In this document: positions 37,921 to 50,308 of the stretch, one piece after another | How the letters are laid out: each line of letters starts with the position of its first letter | How positions within the stretch are numbered: the first letter of the stretch is position 1 | Source: Dryas octopetala | Taxonomy: Eukaryota; Streptophyta; Magnoliopsida; Rosales; Rosaceae | NCBI GenBank assembly: GCA_963921425.1 | Contig: OY992836.1 | Span: 20,625,889-20,689,888 of the forward strand | Direction: 5' to 3' | Length of the DNA: 64,000 nt | Notes under the pieces: model-generated | Told to the model about the DNA's origin: nothing | Database searches by the model: none | The model's input: the letters and a program-made list of their open reading frames with translations, nothing else | Position numbers and translations under genes: made by a program

Positions 37921-40072
37921 CTCTTGCAATAATCTCCCTATTAAAGATCTTGGATATCAGCTTTGTAGCTGAATGACAATTCCCACATACACGAAGATTC
38001 TTTACAATTCTAATTGGTGTGCCTGGCTTTGTGCTTATCAAACCAAAAGCGATGGCCAACTTCTCACTATGATGACTCAAAGCCCCTTCCTTCCACTCCT
38101 CATCCATGTCATACAGCACCTCAGACGTATCAGGCACAAAACCAACCATATCCAAATGTCCATCTATTTCTTCTAACATTTCATAGATATCTTTGCTCAA
38201 GGGATGCACTTTGTCACCAACAAGAAACTCATGAACCACACTATCCACCTCAATAGAGGTACACCCAGGAACTTTCTTGATTCCCATATCATTCAGCCTG
38301 GTTCTTATTCTTGCTACATTATCCCACCTACCAGCTCCTGCATAGATATTTGATAGCAGCACATAAGCCCCAGCATTTTCAGGCTCCAATTCAAATAGAT
38401 GTTTAGCAACAGCTTCACCCAGCTCCACACGCCTATGGACTCTGCAAGCTCCAAGCAGAGAACCCCAGACAGCACCATCTGGCTTCATCTCCATGGTCTT
38501 CATTAGGGCCTCTGCTTCATCAAATAACCCAGCTCGGCCTAGAAGATCTATCATGCATCCATAATGGTGCAGTTTTGCTGAAATCTGGTAATCTTTGATC
38601 ATGGAACTAAAATATTGGCGTCCAAGGTCTACAAGACCACCATAATTACAAGCAGATAAAACTCCCACAAATGTGATATCATCTGGTTTGAATCCTTCAT
38701 CGGTCATTTTCAAGAATAGGTCGAGGGCTGTATGTGCATGTCCGTGCATTGCTAAGCCAGATATCATTGCATTCCAAGAAGACAAGCTTTTGGCTTCCAT
38801 ACCATCAAAGACTTGTTTCGCTGCCTCTATGTTTCCGCATTTTGCATACATGTCAATGAGACTCGTCTGGAGGGAGGTATTGATCAAACTCTGGAAGTTC
38901 TTATCTATATAAGCATGAATCCACTTTCCCAGGTCAAGAGCTCCTAAATGAGCACAAGCTGGAAGAATGCCTAAGAATGTGACATCATTAGGCTCTGCAT
39001 TTGCACGTAGCATTAACCGAAAGAGTTCCAAGGCTTCTTTGTAGCGACTCTTATTTGTACAGCCACCAATCATAACATTCCATGAAATCACATCCCTTTG
39101 ATGCATACCATCAAATAAACCTCGAGCTATATCCAGAGCACCACACTTCGAGTACATATCGATCAGTGCATTAACAAGCCGAAGATTTGAACCAAGTCCA
39201 TGGTCCTCAATCCAAGACCCAACCCATTTGCCCAATTCAAGAGAACCCGACTGAGCACAAGCAGAGAGCACCGTAACCATAGTACTCTCATTGGGTGGGA
39301 CATTTGCTTTCCGCATCTCCTGAAACAAAGCCAATGCCTCTGTGAACCGACCGCTATGAGCATAACCCGAAATCATAGCATTCCAAGACACCACATCTCT
39401 CATTGGAATTTCATCGAACAGAAGACGAGCATCATCCATACAACCCCTTAAAATATAACCGGTGATTAAGGCCGTAAATGAAACCGCATCTCTAAGAACA
39501 CTTTTATCAAACACTAACCGTGCTTTATCCAATTCACCATTTTGAGCATACATATTGATGAGAGAAGTGTGTATAAAGGCATCAGAGTCAAGCCCAAGTT
39601 TCAAAACATGTCCATGGATCTGTTCCCCTTCGTGGGTCGCCATGGATTTCGCGCAAGACTTCAAAAGAAAAGGGAATGTATAAGAATTCGGCTCCAAACC
39701 TGAAAGAATCATCCGAACATAGAATTCCACAGCTTTTATCGGCTCAGAGCTCAACGAATACCCTCGAATAATCGTATTCCAGATAATGTGAGTGGGATTG
39801 TCAATGGACTCAAACAGTAAGAGGGCATAGGAGGGGTCGCCGGAGGGCGAAATTGCGCAAAACTGGACGAGCTTGCTTAGAGCAAAATGGGAATTGTGGA
39901 GGCCAGTCTTGATGAAGTGGGTGTGGACTTCTTTGAGATTTTGGAGGTTTTTGCATTTGGAGAGTAGGCTGAGAGATGGATGGGTTTGGAGGAGTTTGTA
40001 TGGAGGATCTGAGGTGGGGAGTACAGGGAGAGTGAAGGGTGGAATGGGCAGAGATGAAGAGGAAAACGCCAT
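37862..40072 (-). CDS. OTP82: PPR-DYW protein, OTP82-like chloroplast RNA-editing factor
   Basis: A single-exon gene of 736 aa. After an N-terminus suited to organelle targeting come alternating PLS-type pentatricopeptide repeats (recurring motifs DVVSWNAMISGY, NALIDMYSKCG, TSLIDMYAKCG), the E/E+ region (EPENAGAYVLLSNIYA, KKVPGCTSIEVDS) and a DYW domain. The deaminase-like zinc motifs are present (HSEKLA, CGNCHSATK, and FRDGSCSC). The protein matches my memory of Arabidopsis OTP82 (At1g08070) along its full length; OTP82 is needed for editing chloroplast ndhB and ndhG sites. The last three residues are DNW instead of DYW. The gene's 3' end is duplicated downstream and a shortened copy of its 5' part lies upstream at 40783-41168. 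Confidence 0.88.
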   Translation of the reverse strand: MAFSSSSLPIPPFTLPVLPTSDPPYKLLQTHPSLSLLSKCKNLQNLKEVHTHFIKTGLHNSHFALSKLVQFCAISPSGDPSYALLLFESIDNPTHIIWNTIIRGYSLSSEPIKAVEFYVRMILSGLEPNSYTFPFLLKSCAKSMATHEGEQIHGHVLKLGLDSDAFIHTSLINMYAQNGELDKARLVFDKSVLRDAVSFTALITGYILRGCMDDARLLFDEIPMRDVVSWNAMISGYAHSGRFTEALALFQEMRKANVPPNESTMVTVLSACAQSGSLELGKWVGSWIEDHGLGSNLRLVNALIDMYSKCGALDIARGLFDGMHQRDVISWNVMIGGCTNKSRYKEALELFRLMLRANAEPNDVTFLGILPACAHLGALDLGKWIHAYIDKNFQSLINTSLQTSLIDMYAKCGNIEAAKQVFDGMEAKSLSSWNAMISGLAMHGHAHTALDLFLKMTDEGFKPDDITFVGVLSACNYGGLVDLGRQYFSSMIKDYQISAKLHHYGCMIDLLGRAGLFDEAEALMKTMEMKPDGAVWGSLLGACRVHRRVELGEAVAKHLFELEPENAGAYVLLSNIYAGAGRWDNVARIRTRLNDMGIKKVPGCTSIEVDSVVHEFLVGDKVHPLSKDIYEMLEEIDGHLDMVGFVPDTSEVLYDMDEEWKEGALSHHSEKLAIAFGLISTKPGTPIRIVKNLRVCGNCHSATKLISKIFNREIIARDRNRFHHFRDGSCSCNDNW

Positions 40073-40260
40073 GCTTGAGTTGCGGTTCTCTGCTACTGAT
40101 TGTGAGACTGTGAAAAACAGAGGGATAAGGGTCGGTAGGTAACATTTGAAATGCAGTTAGTGGTTTAGTTATGAGCATTACCCGCCAAGAATAACTGCGT
40201 TGAGTCATCTAAATTATCTAATGACTATCATAATCTAAAAAAATTTATCGGGATTATAGT

Positions 40261-40640
40261 TGTTGATACCAATTTTGTGTCATGTTGAGCTTTATAAAAC
40301 ATTGAGGTTTAGCCTGTATAGGGCTTTATCGTTTGTATCAAATTTGATGTGTTAAAATTTATTAGGGTATTTGTAAAGGTGAGGGTCTTATCATCTATTA
40401 TAAATAAGACGCTCCACCTCTCTATTGAGGAGAGAATGATAATACCTTCTCTAGGGGTTCTGATATTTCTCTATACTTTTTAATTATTCATAGTGAAATC
40501 CTAATTACAATCAAGTAGACGTAGGCTATATCTAATTGGGATCAAGTGAACCACTATACATTATTGTGTTTGCTTGTGTAATCGTCGTTTTATACTTTGA
40601 TTATTGTCATTGATGATTTGACGAAATTTGTGCATCAACA
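40261..40640. mobile_element. Solo LTR of a retrotransposon
   Basis: The 380-bp segment begins TGTTGATACC and ends GTGCATCAACA (TG...CA with inverted TGTTGA/TCAACA ends). It is flanked by an exact 5-bp duplication ATAGT (40256-40260 and 40641-40645). It contains a TATA-like ATTATAAATAAG near 40398. No internal region or second LTR is present, so unequal recombination has left a solo LTR. The size suggests Copia; that is inference. Confidence 0.88.
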
Positions 40641-40782
40641 ATAGTCTAAAATTGAAAAATCACAAATACCTCAGTTGACTATACAATAATCACTTTTATG
40701 TCATATACATTCATACCATCAAGTATTTGTATTATAATCATATTTTCATTCAGAGATGATCATAAAAAAGAACCAAGCTTGT

Positions 40783-41168
40783 ATAACACAAGTGTGTATA
40801 AAGGCGTTAGAGTCAAGTCCAAGCTTCAAAACATGTCCCCTTCTTCGTGGGCAGCCACGGATTTGGCACAAGACTTCAAGAGAAAAGGAAATGTAGAAGA
40901 ATTCGGCTCCAGACCACAATGGGTATTGTGGAGGCCAGTCTTGATGTTTGGGATTTTGGATGCTTCCGTATTTGGAGAGTACATGGAGAGTGAAGGATAA
41001 AATGGGCAATGATGAAGAGGTTAACACCATGGTTGAGCTGCGGTGCTCTGCTACTGACTCAGACTGTGGAAAACAGAGGGATAGGGGTCCGTATGTACCA
41101 TTTGAAATGCAGTTGGTGGTTATTTTAGTTACGAGGATTACCCGCCAAAATTAACTGCATTGAGTCAG
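40783..41168 (-). pseudogene. Partial, internally deleted copy of the OTP82-like gene 5' region
   Basis: The 40783-40912 part matches the coding sequence around 39565-39690 of the PPR gene (GGCACAAGACTTCAAGAGAAAAGG, split across similar bases). The 40913-41168 part matches the start codon region and upstream sequence (39880-40200), including the ATTACCCGCCAA motif. The roughly 190 bp between them in the gene are missing, and the frame is broken. The solo LTR sits between gene and fragment. Confidence 0.8.
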
Positions 41169-43425
41169 CAATCAGCATCTAATAATAAGGACTAATCTTA
41201 AAAACAAAAAAAAAAAAAATCTAATGGGTTAAAACATAAAATTCAAATTTCTTATGGGCTCAGCCTAGATTTGGGCTACAATATATGTTTTGGACAAGCC
41301 GTTTTGAGTAGTTTATTTGCTTGGGCTTCACCCCCATGGTATTAGTTTTCGAAAACTGTTTTCTGTTTTGTATGCGGTGTTTGTAGATAACATAAGGAAT
41401 AAAATTTTAAAAATAGTTTTTGAATAGGATATTCATATGCACCCTTAGTTTTTATGTAATAACTTGCATCTTAGACTCTTAGTAGTGTCCATGCAACTTG
41501 GTAGGCATAGGGAAGCCCAAGTCAGTATATTGTCACAGAAGAAAATTAATTCAGTATATTCAGATGTTAGTATATATTTGGAATAAATATATGTAGTAGA
41601 AATAGTTTTATTTGGAATATATAATTTTCTGCATTGGTATAGAGATTTAATACATGCCTAACCTAGAAATTTACAAAAGCTATCAGAGAACTCAATCCAA
41701 TCATTAGTAACTCCCTTCTTTGTTCACAATTTGATTCCACAATTGACCCATAAAAAGATGGCATTCACAAGGTATTTAATTTTTCAGTTCTCCAAAATCT
41801 GAATAAAATCTACCAAAGGATAGGATAGCAAAGGCAACAACTTTCGAGAATTGAGAGGAAATGATGTGTCATCTATTGACACATCCAAGCTAATGAGCTA
41901 TATATAGTCAATAGTGATTAGTCGTGTTCAGACTTTCAATCTAATTAAGACACATTGAGATCGAACTCATATGCTGATTAAGGTTTCTAGTGTTATCTAT
42001 TTATCCATGTGAAAAATATCAATCCATATATGTATGATTTATAACCAAAGAAGGAAGAATATTCAAAAATTCCAAAGGCACGGCTATTTTTTGCTGGTTT
42101 TGAATGTCGTTGGGAATTGGGATGTGTGGGACTGTGGATTCTTCAAAAGTGTATATTATTGAAGAGAGAAGAGAGAAAGAGAAAGAGAGATGGCCTCATC
42201 CCCTTTTCTTTTTATAAATAGTCACATAATATGATACGGAGAATAAAGATTGAAGGGCCACTGTCTGAGGTTTTTTTTTAATTCACGCGGAATATTCATC
42301 ATGTCTGGTGAAAAAATGTGGTGATTAGGATTCCTCCTTATCAAATCCTAGGTCAACACGCAAGCATCTTTTTTGCCACCTCTGCTTGCATGGACTTGAC
42401 ATGTCAGCAAATGTGGACATGTACCCTATCTAGCTACTTTACATATATATGCATGATGCATGTGATATTGGTCACTTGTTAGAGGTTAATCTCAACCTTA
42501 CTTTTGCTGAATATGCCACTTTCATTCATTTGGTTTGTAAATTTCGTTCAAAAGTAGTGATTATATTTCACATATGTAATCATTTTTTTAGAGATAAATT
42601 CATCATTTTACGTGTAATGTAAAAACAAAAAAATCAAATAACTTCACGTACATGGCCATTTTTGAACGAAAAATGTAATTAGATTAACGAAAGAGGTAAA
42701 TTAATTTCAAAATTAAAGTTAAAAGGGCACATTGATACAACTCATAATATGCATCCTGAATTAATACAAAGTCAAAAGTTTAAATCATTTTAAAAATTTT
42801 TTTCCCTATATGGCTATATATATCTATATATAGTTCATGCACGCATGCATGAATCATTAGTTTACTTGAGCAATTATATTATTTGTTGTGGATGAGGTTT
42901 TTGATGGGGAAGCTTGCCGCTTGCAAGTCTTTTTTTAGACTTGCCGCTTGCAAGTCTAAATATGCTATTTTCCTTGTCATTCTGCATCCCCACATGGGAC
43001 TATGGGAGGTAGGTTAGGGCCTAGGGGTGGGGCGCTGACCCAAAATTGACCTTTGCTCTTCAGTCTTTGGCTGCTTGAGAATATGATACCAAATGAATTA
43101 ATTAACTATAAATATACATATATATATTAAGGTGTTTAAAAATGGAGTTAAAGTGCATTAAGTAACTAGTTCTCATGCATGAACCTGAAAATAAATAAAT
43201 AAATAATCACAAGAATTTCTATCCTTCATCGGCGTTTATCTTTTTCTTTTCTCTAGCTAGTCGATCATGACCCGATCGATCCATGATAGGTTAGAGCTCA
43301 TGAAAGAAGCAACGTACGTGACTAAAATATTTGATAATACGCACGGGTGTAATACTAAATTATTGATTATTAATAGATGGCAGATGAGTGATAGTCATCT
43401 TAACAGAAGCATGATGAATTGCCAT
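41169..43425. other. Intergenic; one short paired repeat
   Basis: No gene seen. At 42913-42930 and 42940-42957 the 18-base unit CTTGCCGCTTGCAAGTCT occurs twice, separated by a T run. A GA-rich tract is at about 42160-42190. Confidence 0.5.
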
Positions 43426-43575
43426 TGTTGAGAGTAATGTGGAATAATGTCCCACATCGGAAAACTAAGGCTTAGCATATGTGTTTATAAGTCTTGGGCC
43501 TCTCTACCTATTGCCAATTAGTTTTAGGTTGGATGCTCTAATTCTATCAGCCATGTCCCGCATTGAAAAGAACAT
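43426..43575 (+). mobile_element. TRIM-like LTR fragment (tentative)
   Basis: The segment starts TGTTGAGAGTAATGTGG and includes TGTCCCACATCGGAAAACTA followed by TATAAGTCTTGGGCCTC. This resembles terminal repeats of small plant TRIM retrotransposons as I recall them. The 3' limit and a target duplication could not be found. Confidence 0.35.
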
Positions 43576-46282
43576 AATATCTTAAATTTTGTTAATTTTT
43601 GTCTTAATGATTTTTATTTTTTTTAACTAGAAAGAAAAAAATGGGTGAAAAATGAAAATATAATGAAAAGAGGGGGAGGGGGGGGTGAAACCCTTAACTG
43701 TGAATTGGCTTTAATATTTCTCTTTATAAAATGAATTGGTTTTAATTAAGCATATGCCTTTAAAGTAGGGTATCAAATTTAGCATTATGATTTATGTTGT
43801 ATGATGTTGGAGGTGAGCGAGCCATAGTCCCCAATAAAGCCTTTTTAACGCCAATGTACCACTTTTGTGATACCATGTTTATCTCCAGCTCATTCTGCAT
43901 AACCAGCGTCGGTCCGCCGCGATCCTTATTCCTAATTCTTACTGAAAGCTAAAGCATGCCTTGCTTTATTACTGAATTGAAGGCTAATATTTGTTATAGA
44001 AAATTAGGATTAAATATCAAATATTAATAGTTTTTTAGTAAAGTAGCAGGACACTAATTTTTTTTAGTTTAGGTACTAACCTAGAGTAAAACATTTTGGA
44101 TCAGGTCACAAATCAGTTTGTTATACAGTTGTGACTGTCGAACAGTTACAGTTGTAATTGTCGAACAGTCACAGTTGTGACTATTTAAAATTTATAAAAA
44201 ATAAATTTTTTTAAGGGTTTCATACTTTTGATTTAGGTTTGGGGGATGAAGTCCTATAACCCAAAGACTAAATATTAAAGTTTAAGCCTTGCAAATATTG
44301 AAAAAATAACAAATCAATAAAAAAATTATGACTATTAAACGGTCACAATTCAATATAACCATATTTTTTTAAAGTTGTTACCTAAACTGAAATTTAGTAC
44401 CTAAAGTGAAATGACATAAATGTTTTAGTAGTTGAAATAAAAAAACATTATAATTTGGTACCTAAAGTCAATGGACCTTATTTGCTACCCACACCCGTTT
44501 GCTTTATTCAACAAGATTGACTCCTAATTAGCTGACTACCAGCTGGTAGAGGACCCCAAGTCAGATAAATTTTTAAAACTGACCGTAATATTCCGTAACA
44601 TATTAACTATTTTTCTTCTCTTTTAAAAGTGACCGTAATATTTCATAACATATTCATATAGTATTATTAATTTATTCAAATAATACCATGTGTATAATTC
44701 TAAACAATAATTTTGAAATTTGTACATATATGTGTTATAATTTTAATAAATGAGTAACACCATGTGAGCATATTAGATGATGTTGCAATCAATCACAAAT
44801 TTTTACTCAAATCACCTCCACAATTGAGTTTACACATTCTTAGTTAGCCAAATAAATAATTTTTTACACACATGGATAGAGACATATGCATTAAAGAATA
44901 TTACTATTTGTTAATTCCTTTCTAATTCATGCATTCATCTTAATATATTATATGAATGAGATTCACTCGAGTCTTACAATATGTACTATTGAACATCACT
45001 TCTCAACCCATATATATATATATATATATAAAGAATTAGATCGAATTAATGAATAGCCTTTTACTATATTCTATATAGATACATAAATAGTTAAAGGTAG
45101 CTAAGCGATGTGGATATGAATCTTCGAATGGCATTTCAATTCAATTATTGCCAAAAAGGCAAAAAGGAATCGAGACAGGGTAGAAGAATTTGGTAATGGA
45201 TGTGCATTTGGAGGAATTGATTCCAAGTGAAAAATTTTAGTAGTAGAAAAAAGTTGTCTAGTATATATTTGGCCCTAGCATTAAGTTAACATGACCCACG
45301 CACATCTCTGCATGAACGTACTTAGGGAAGGTGTATTTGCCACATCGGATGGATGAGATCGCCATCTGGGCGTGTGACGTGTGTGTGCATGTACACATCC
45401 AACTTAGCTCTCCACGTGAAAACCAATGTGAATAAGAGATGGAACAGAAACATGACTGCCATCACAGAAATAATATTTTAGGGTTGGAGTGTATTCAATA
45501 CTTAATTTATCATAATTCTAATTCATTTTCAATTCTCATATTTCCTTATTATCACTTGAACTAATCACAATGATGAATAATCAATTTATATTATTTATTA
45601 TTTTATTACAAGTTACAGTTGATTAAAAATATTTTCTTATTAAACAATTGTAAATTTAATTATTAATAAACTGACTTTAGACCGTCTAAAAAGAAAATAT
45701 TACATTTAATATAACAATCATTTACACATCAACTTTAACGTGACGTGAATCATGTGATTAACCAATGTGTTATCTATTGGGAAAAATATATTCCATGGTC
45801 CTCTTTCAACTTTGAAGTTTCAAGTAGCAGCTTCCCCTCATAACACCTACATAGCTAGAAGTCATGGATATACGGAGGACATGAAGAATAATAGTTCCAA
45901 GTGTATTTTGTGCAATAATGCATGGAGAATAATGTAAAGAAGGGGCAGGGGGATAGGGGCAGCAGGGGTAGAATTAAGAATTTGATTGGAAAATTGTGTG
46001 TGCTGCATGCACTCATGACTCAACTCAACTCGACCAACTCGCTACTACAATTCTTCCCACCTTTTGAAACCCACTTGTCACCTTGCCATTCTAAGTTCTA
46101 ACTCCCCAGAGAGCAAAAATATGAAAGAAGCAATCTTTACATAATGAATAGAAAGTAGAAACAATATTAATCTTAAGGAATCCCATTTGCATATTAAGGA
46201 AAACCATCTGAAGAAAGCCAGCAGAGAATAAAAAAGGAACATCCATGGGCCCCACATATCTGAAGAAAGTCCTCAACACTAC
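43576..46282. other. Intergenic with small repeats
   Basis: At 44125-44185 a 23-bp unit with ACAGTTGTGACTGTCGAACAG is repeated about 2.6 times. The surrounding 44060-44420 has weakly inverted TTTAGGTACTAA/TTAGTACCTAAA ends and may be an old foldback element. A TA run is at about 45009-45030. No gene was found. Confidence 0.45.
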
Positions 46283-46290
46283 TATATAAA
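46283..46290 (+). promoter_or_regulatory. TATA box of the RanBP2-type gene
   Basis: TATATAAA lies upstream of a leader that appears to be spliced: a donor at CTTCAG/GTGAGC (about 46435) and an acceptor at GAACAG (about 46586), 15 bp before the ATG. Confidence 0.55.
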
Positions 46291-46600
46291 CCTCTCCTAC
46301 CCAAACAACAAGATCACCAACTCATTGCACAAGCTACTCCTCTCTTCTACAACAAGCACAATCCCAAGAAGAGCTACCTAGCTATTAGCCTTTTGCCATC
46401 TTTTCTTATTCTGAAGAGCCCCTACTTATCTTCAGGTGAGCTAACTCTCTAGCTCCTTCATTCTGCTTTGTGTTGTGCAATTCAGACAGTAAATTAAACT
46501 TAAACAAAAGTAGTGAAATGTTTAAAATGTTGTTAATTTTCTAGTATGCTAACTGGAATATGTGCATGTTGAATATGTATGAACAGAGGAAGATCACAGA

Positions 46601-47309
46601 ATGAGCTGGGCAGGAGGAGACTGGTTGTGTGGAGCATGCCAGCACGCGAATTTTAAAAAGCGTGACACATGCCAAAAATGTGGGTACCCCAAGTTTGGTG
46701 GCCCAGATCCATCAACATATGGATGCAACAGGACAGAGGTGTTGGCAGGGGACTGGTATTGCAACTGTGGAGCTCACAACTACGCCAGCCGACCCAATTG
46801 CTTCCGATGTAGTTCAATGAAGAATGACTATGGTGGTGGTGGCTATAGCATGATGGCTTCTGCTGGAGGTTATGGTTCTGATGGCAGTGCCCCACCTGGC
46901 TGGAAATCTGGTGACTGGATGTGCAATAGGTAACTTCACATACATTGAGCTATTTTTTTTTTTTTTTTTTTGTTGCATTGGTTATGATCAAGCCCTTGAC
47001 AGATTCTAATTCTAACTCATTTTCTCACTCTCCCTCACCACTTGAGCTAACCCCCCAGGCCTTCATCCATCAAGTCTTTTTTGTTCTTTAGCAAATGATG
47101 CCTAATTAGACTGCATTGTTTCCTTGTTTATATGAAATTCACATTTTGACAAAGAACATGTGTTGTGCTAGAAACTAGAAAGTAGTGTCATTTCTTCAGT
47201 TTACTAATAATCTGAGGGCATTCTGATTCATGGTGGCAGAGTTGGATGCGGAGTGCACAATTATGCTAGCAGGATGGAATGCTTCAAATGCAGAACACCA
47301 AGGGATTAG
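46601..47309 (+). CDS. RanBP2-type zinc-finger protein, three fingers
   Basis: Coding exons 46601-46929 and 47240-47309, 132 aa; a 5' UTR intron and a 3' UTR intron (donor right after the TAG) are likely. Finger 1 has Cys10, 13, 24 and 27 (GDWLCGACQHANF). Finger 2 has Cys54, 56, 67 and 70. Finger 3 has Cys108, 113, 124 and 127 (GVHNYASR). A Gly/Ser-rich linker (about 77-100) lies between fingers 2 and 3. Plant proteins of this layout, such as Arabidopsis At3g15680, are small and of uncertain function; RanBP2 fingers usually bind single-stranded RNA or ubiquitin. Finger 2 has only one residue between its first two cysteines, where finger 3 has four. Confidence 0.87.
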
Positions 47310-49883
47310 GGTGAGTAATATAGTCTTCAAAATTACCATATTTTCTGTTTTTGTACACAATCAAAAAATTAAGTGGCTCAGCCCATGGTGATGAATTGCA
47401 AATGTTACTTGGTTGCAGGTCTGTAATACAAATTTTCAGATGGTGCTGTTTAAGAAATGGAGTGTAGAAGACTCTTGTGCACTGTCTGAAATCTGATCTT
47501 TTGGCATCTGATACCTCCTCAAATGCTGTCTATTTTTTCCCCCACTTTCCTTTTTAGAGATAAATAAGCTTAGGCTGCTCATGGTTGAAGGCACATTTTC
47601 ACAAGCATAGCCATTAGCCATGCAACTGTATTATTAGCTAGGGAGAGTTTCTGGTTTCTGGTTTTATGTTGCATCTTCCATGAAGCCTAAGAAATCTCTT
47701 CTTTAATTTGTCTCTATTTTTATATCAATGGAGTTAAACTAGTAATTTAATGTATCTGTTATCTCTCTTTCTCTCTCTATGGGGTTGTGTGTGTGGGGGG
47801 AACATACATAATTGATATTTCAATACTCCTTTTATGAGGTGGTCCAACCTTGGCAGTGGTTACTTATAAGATCAACAGAGAAATTGAAATCTTAATCATG
47901 CATGGACCATTAATTAGAGCTTTGGATTCAACCCAAATAGAAAATACCAAGCAGAAAAAACCAGATATTAGATTCAAGGAATCTGTGAGTTGTTCGTTTT
48001 AAAAGACAGGGTCTTCTCTCAATGCAATAATTTATGATCCCTTTAAGCATCAAATATCCAAGAAACAAATAATTATGCAGATAAGAACCAGATGCTCTGA
48101 TATATTCAATAAAGCATGGATGCAATATGGAATAGTGTACTCAAAGTGAGTCAAATTCAACTTTTCCCCTTTGTATAAGCTTTTGCATTTCATTTGATGT
48201 CAAAGAACACAAAATTGAACCTCAACAATACATCATGCGCAATTTGGATAAAATTAAGTTTCCAACTTCCAATTCTAGAGGCTAAATTCCAGGTTCCACT
48301 TCATTAACCTTAATTAAATGCTCAGATTGATCAGCAAGCATGCAGCTGTATAGCATTGTCAATATGGTTTTGCTTTCTATATATGTGCTCCATTACTTAG
48401 CATTTAGAAAAGATTCTGGGTTTACTCTAAGCTACCCTTTTATGTTTGTATGCTATACAAATGTTAAGCATGAAAGGGCCCAATTTCTGGTGAATTAGTT
48501 CCCCCATCACATTACATAGGGTCCAGACTACAAGACCAGTTGCATACAATATATACTGGAAGAAGCTTTATAGTTTTAACTTTTAGTATCTTCCTCTTTT
48601 GGGTATCTTAGTCAAAGAATTCAGAAGGTGCCAAACTCAAGATCATATCAAGTTAAACCGTCCAAGATTCTGAATTCATTATCTCTGGTTTCCTCTATGC
48701 ATCTCCTCTCCACAATCCACATATATATATATATATTTAGTTCACATTGCACCTAGATAGTAATTAAATTTCTAGATATATATGCCTCTAATTATAACAC
48801 TGGCATTATTGTCAGAAATTCATAATTCAAACACCAACTCTGATCTCTCTGCAGTGGAATTATCAGTGTATGAGTTTGTTTAGGCATATATAAAAGATTA
48901 TCTTTGAAATATAGTACAAATTCACATGTCTTCTTGATACTGCTACATCTGTTTGTTGTTGTCTATATCCCTCATTATTCTAAAAATTTTATTAATTAAA
49001 AATTTAAAACCAATTTGGTGATCAGGTTTCTGCATAAATATAAATATCACCAACATTGTCTCATGCATCCAATTGAAGATGAGAATATATAATTTGTTGA
49101 TGGGAATGAATTAGAGTTGTCACTGTGGGTACAAATATTGGCTTTATATTGGCCAGAAGACCCAGAAAACGACACAACCAATTCATGCATGGTCCGAATC
49201 AGGACTGCTGTGGTTCATGCATGTGTTCAGATGCAGGACTCACCACATTTGATTTAATTGGAAGCGCCAATCACCAAAGAATGTTGGTCTACACAAATAT
49301 CAATGGTTGTGGAATGACAATGTTGCAATCTTCATGCTTTTGTTGCAAATAAATCATGCCTTTTGCAAGTTCAGTATTGATCATCATGGTTCATGCATGG
49401 GCCACCATTCATGTATATGATGAATTCTTAGTTTAGTGGTCATTTTCATATAGATCTTGCCCCCTTAACAATATTCGTTTTCAATGTCTTGTTCTAGTTT
49501 TTTTATTTTTTATTTTTTGGTACTATTGTCTTCTTCTATTTCAGTCAATCAGTCAACCAACATAGGACCATTAATTAAGGCATATTTTACTCAATTTATA
49601 TTACTCAATTTGGGCTTTCTATTGCCAAGTCTCGCTCACCATGGCTTAAGATTTCGGCTAGTGAAGACATTTTACTCTAACTGTCGTCGCAAAAAGATAC
49701 AATCAATAATAAAAAATGACAGATAAAATTGACGACAAGATATCTCAATTTATATGTTATTTTTAGTTTTATCAAATATTTGTTTAGGTTTGTAAAGCTT
49801 CTTTCAACATTTTTTTTTTGGAAATAAGTTGAAACTATGAAAAACATATATGTCATGTTTAAGGGAAAAAAAAGATCAAGATT
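47310..49883. other. 3' UTR and AT-rich intergenic
   Basis: A 3' UTR intron of the RanBP2-type gene probably ends near 47419. The rest has no supported gene. A TA run lies at about 48722-48736. Confidence 0.5.
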
Positions 49884-50308
49884 AATGGCTTGTTTGATAC
49901 TGTTTTTCAGAAGGACAAAAACACTTCTAAATGAGTTAAAGCACTTATGTATGAAAAAAAATATTGTTTGCAAAAATATTCAAAAGTGCTTTGAGTCAAT
50001 TAAAAAAACACTTGGAGTGGTTTTGGGAGAAGCAAGTGAGAGGTGCTTCTTCCTGGAAGTGCTACTCAAAAACATGAGAAGCACTTGGGGTGTTATAATT
50101 AAAATTTTGAACTTCCTATATTGTCCTTATTTTTAATTCAAAATGCCTAAATAATTCTTATATTATCTTAAATAGCAAATACTGGTCTCTCTCGTTTCTC
50201 ATTTCTCTCTGACAACCAAACAAAAAATGCTTCTATGTGAAAGCATTACTAATAAGAAATGCTACAAAACAAAAGTGCTTCCTAAGAAACACCTTCAAAC
50301 GGGACATA
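49884..50308. mobile_element. Possible Harbinger/hAT-like non-autonomous element
   Basis: The left end TGGCTTGTTTGATACTG and the right end, read in reverse as TGTCCCGTTTGAAGGTG, are imperfect inverted repeats. Both flank inward AGAAG/AAGCACTT motifs repeated in both orientations. No clear target duplication is visible, so the class and exact ends are uncertain. Confidence 0.4.

Noticed and set aside
40746..41030. 94-codon minus-strand frame
   Set aside because: It is part of the rearranged OTP82 fragment, not an independent gene.
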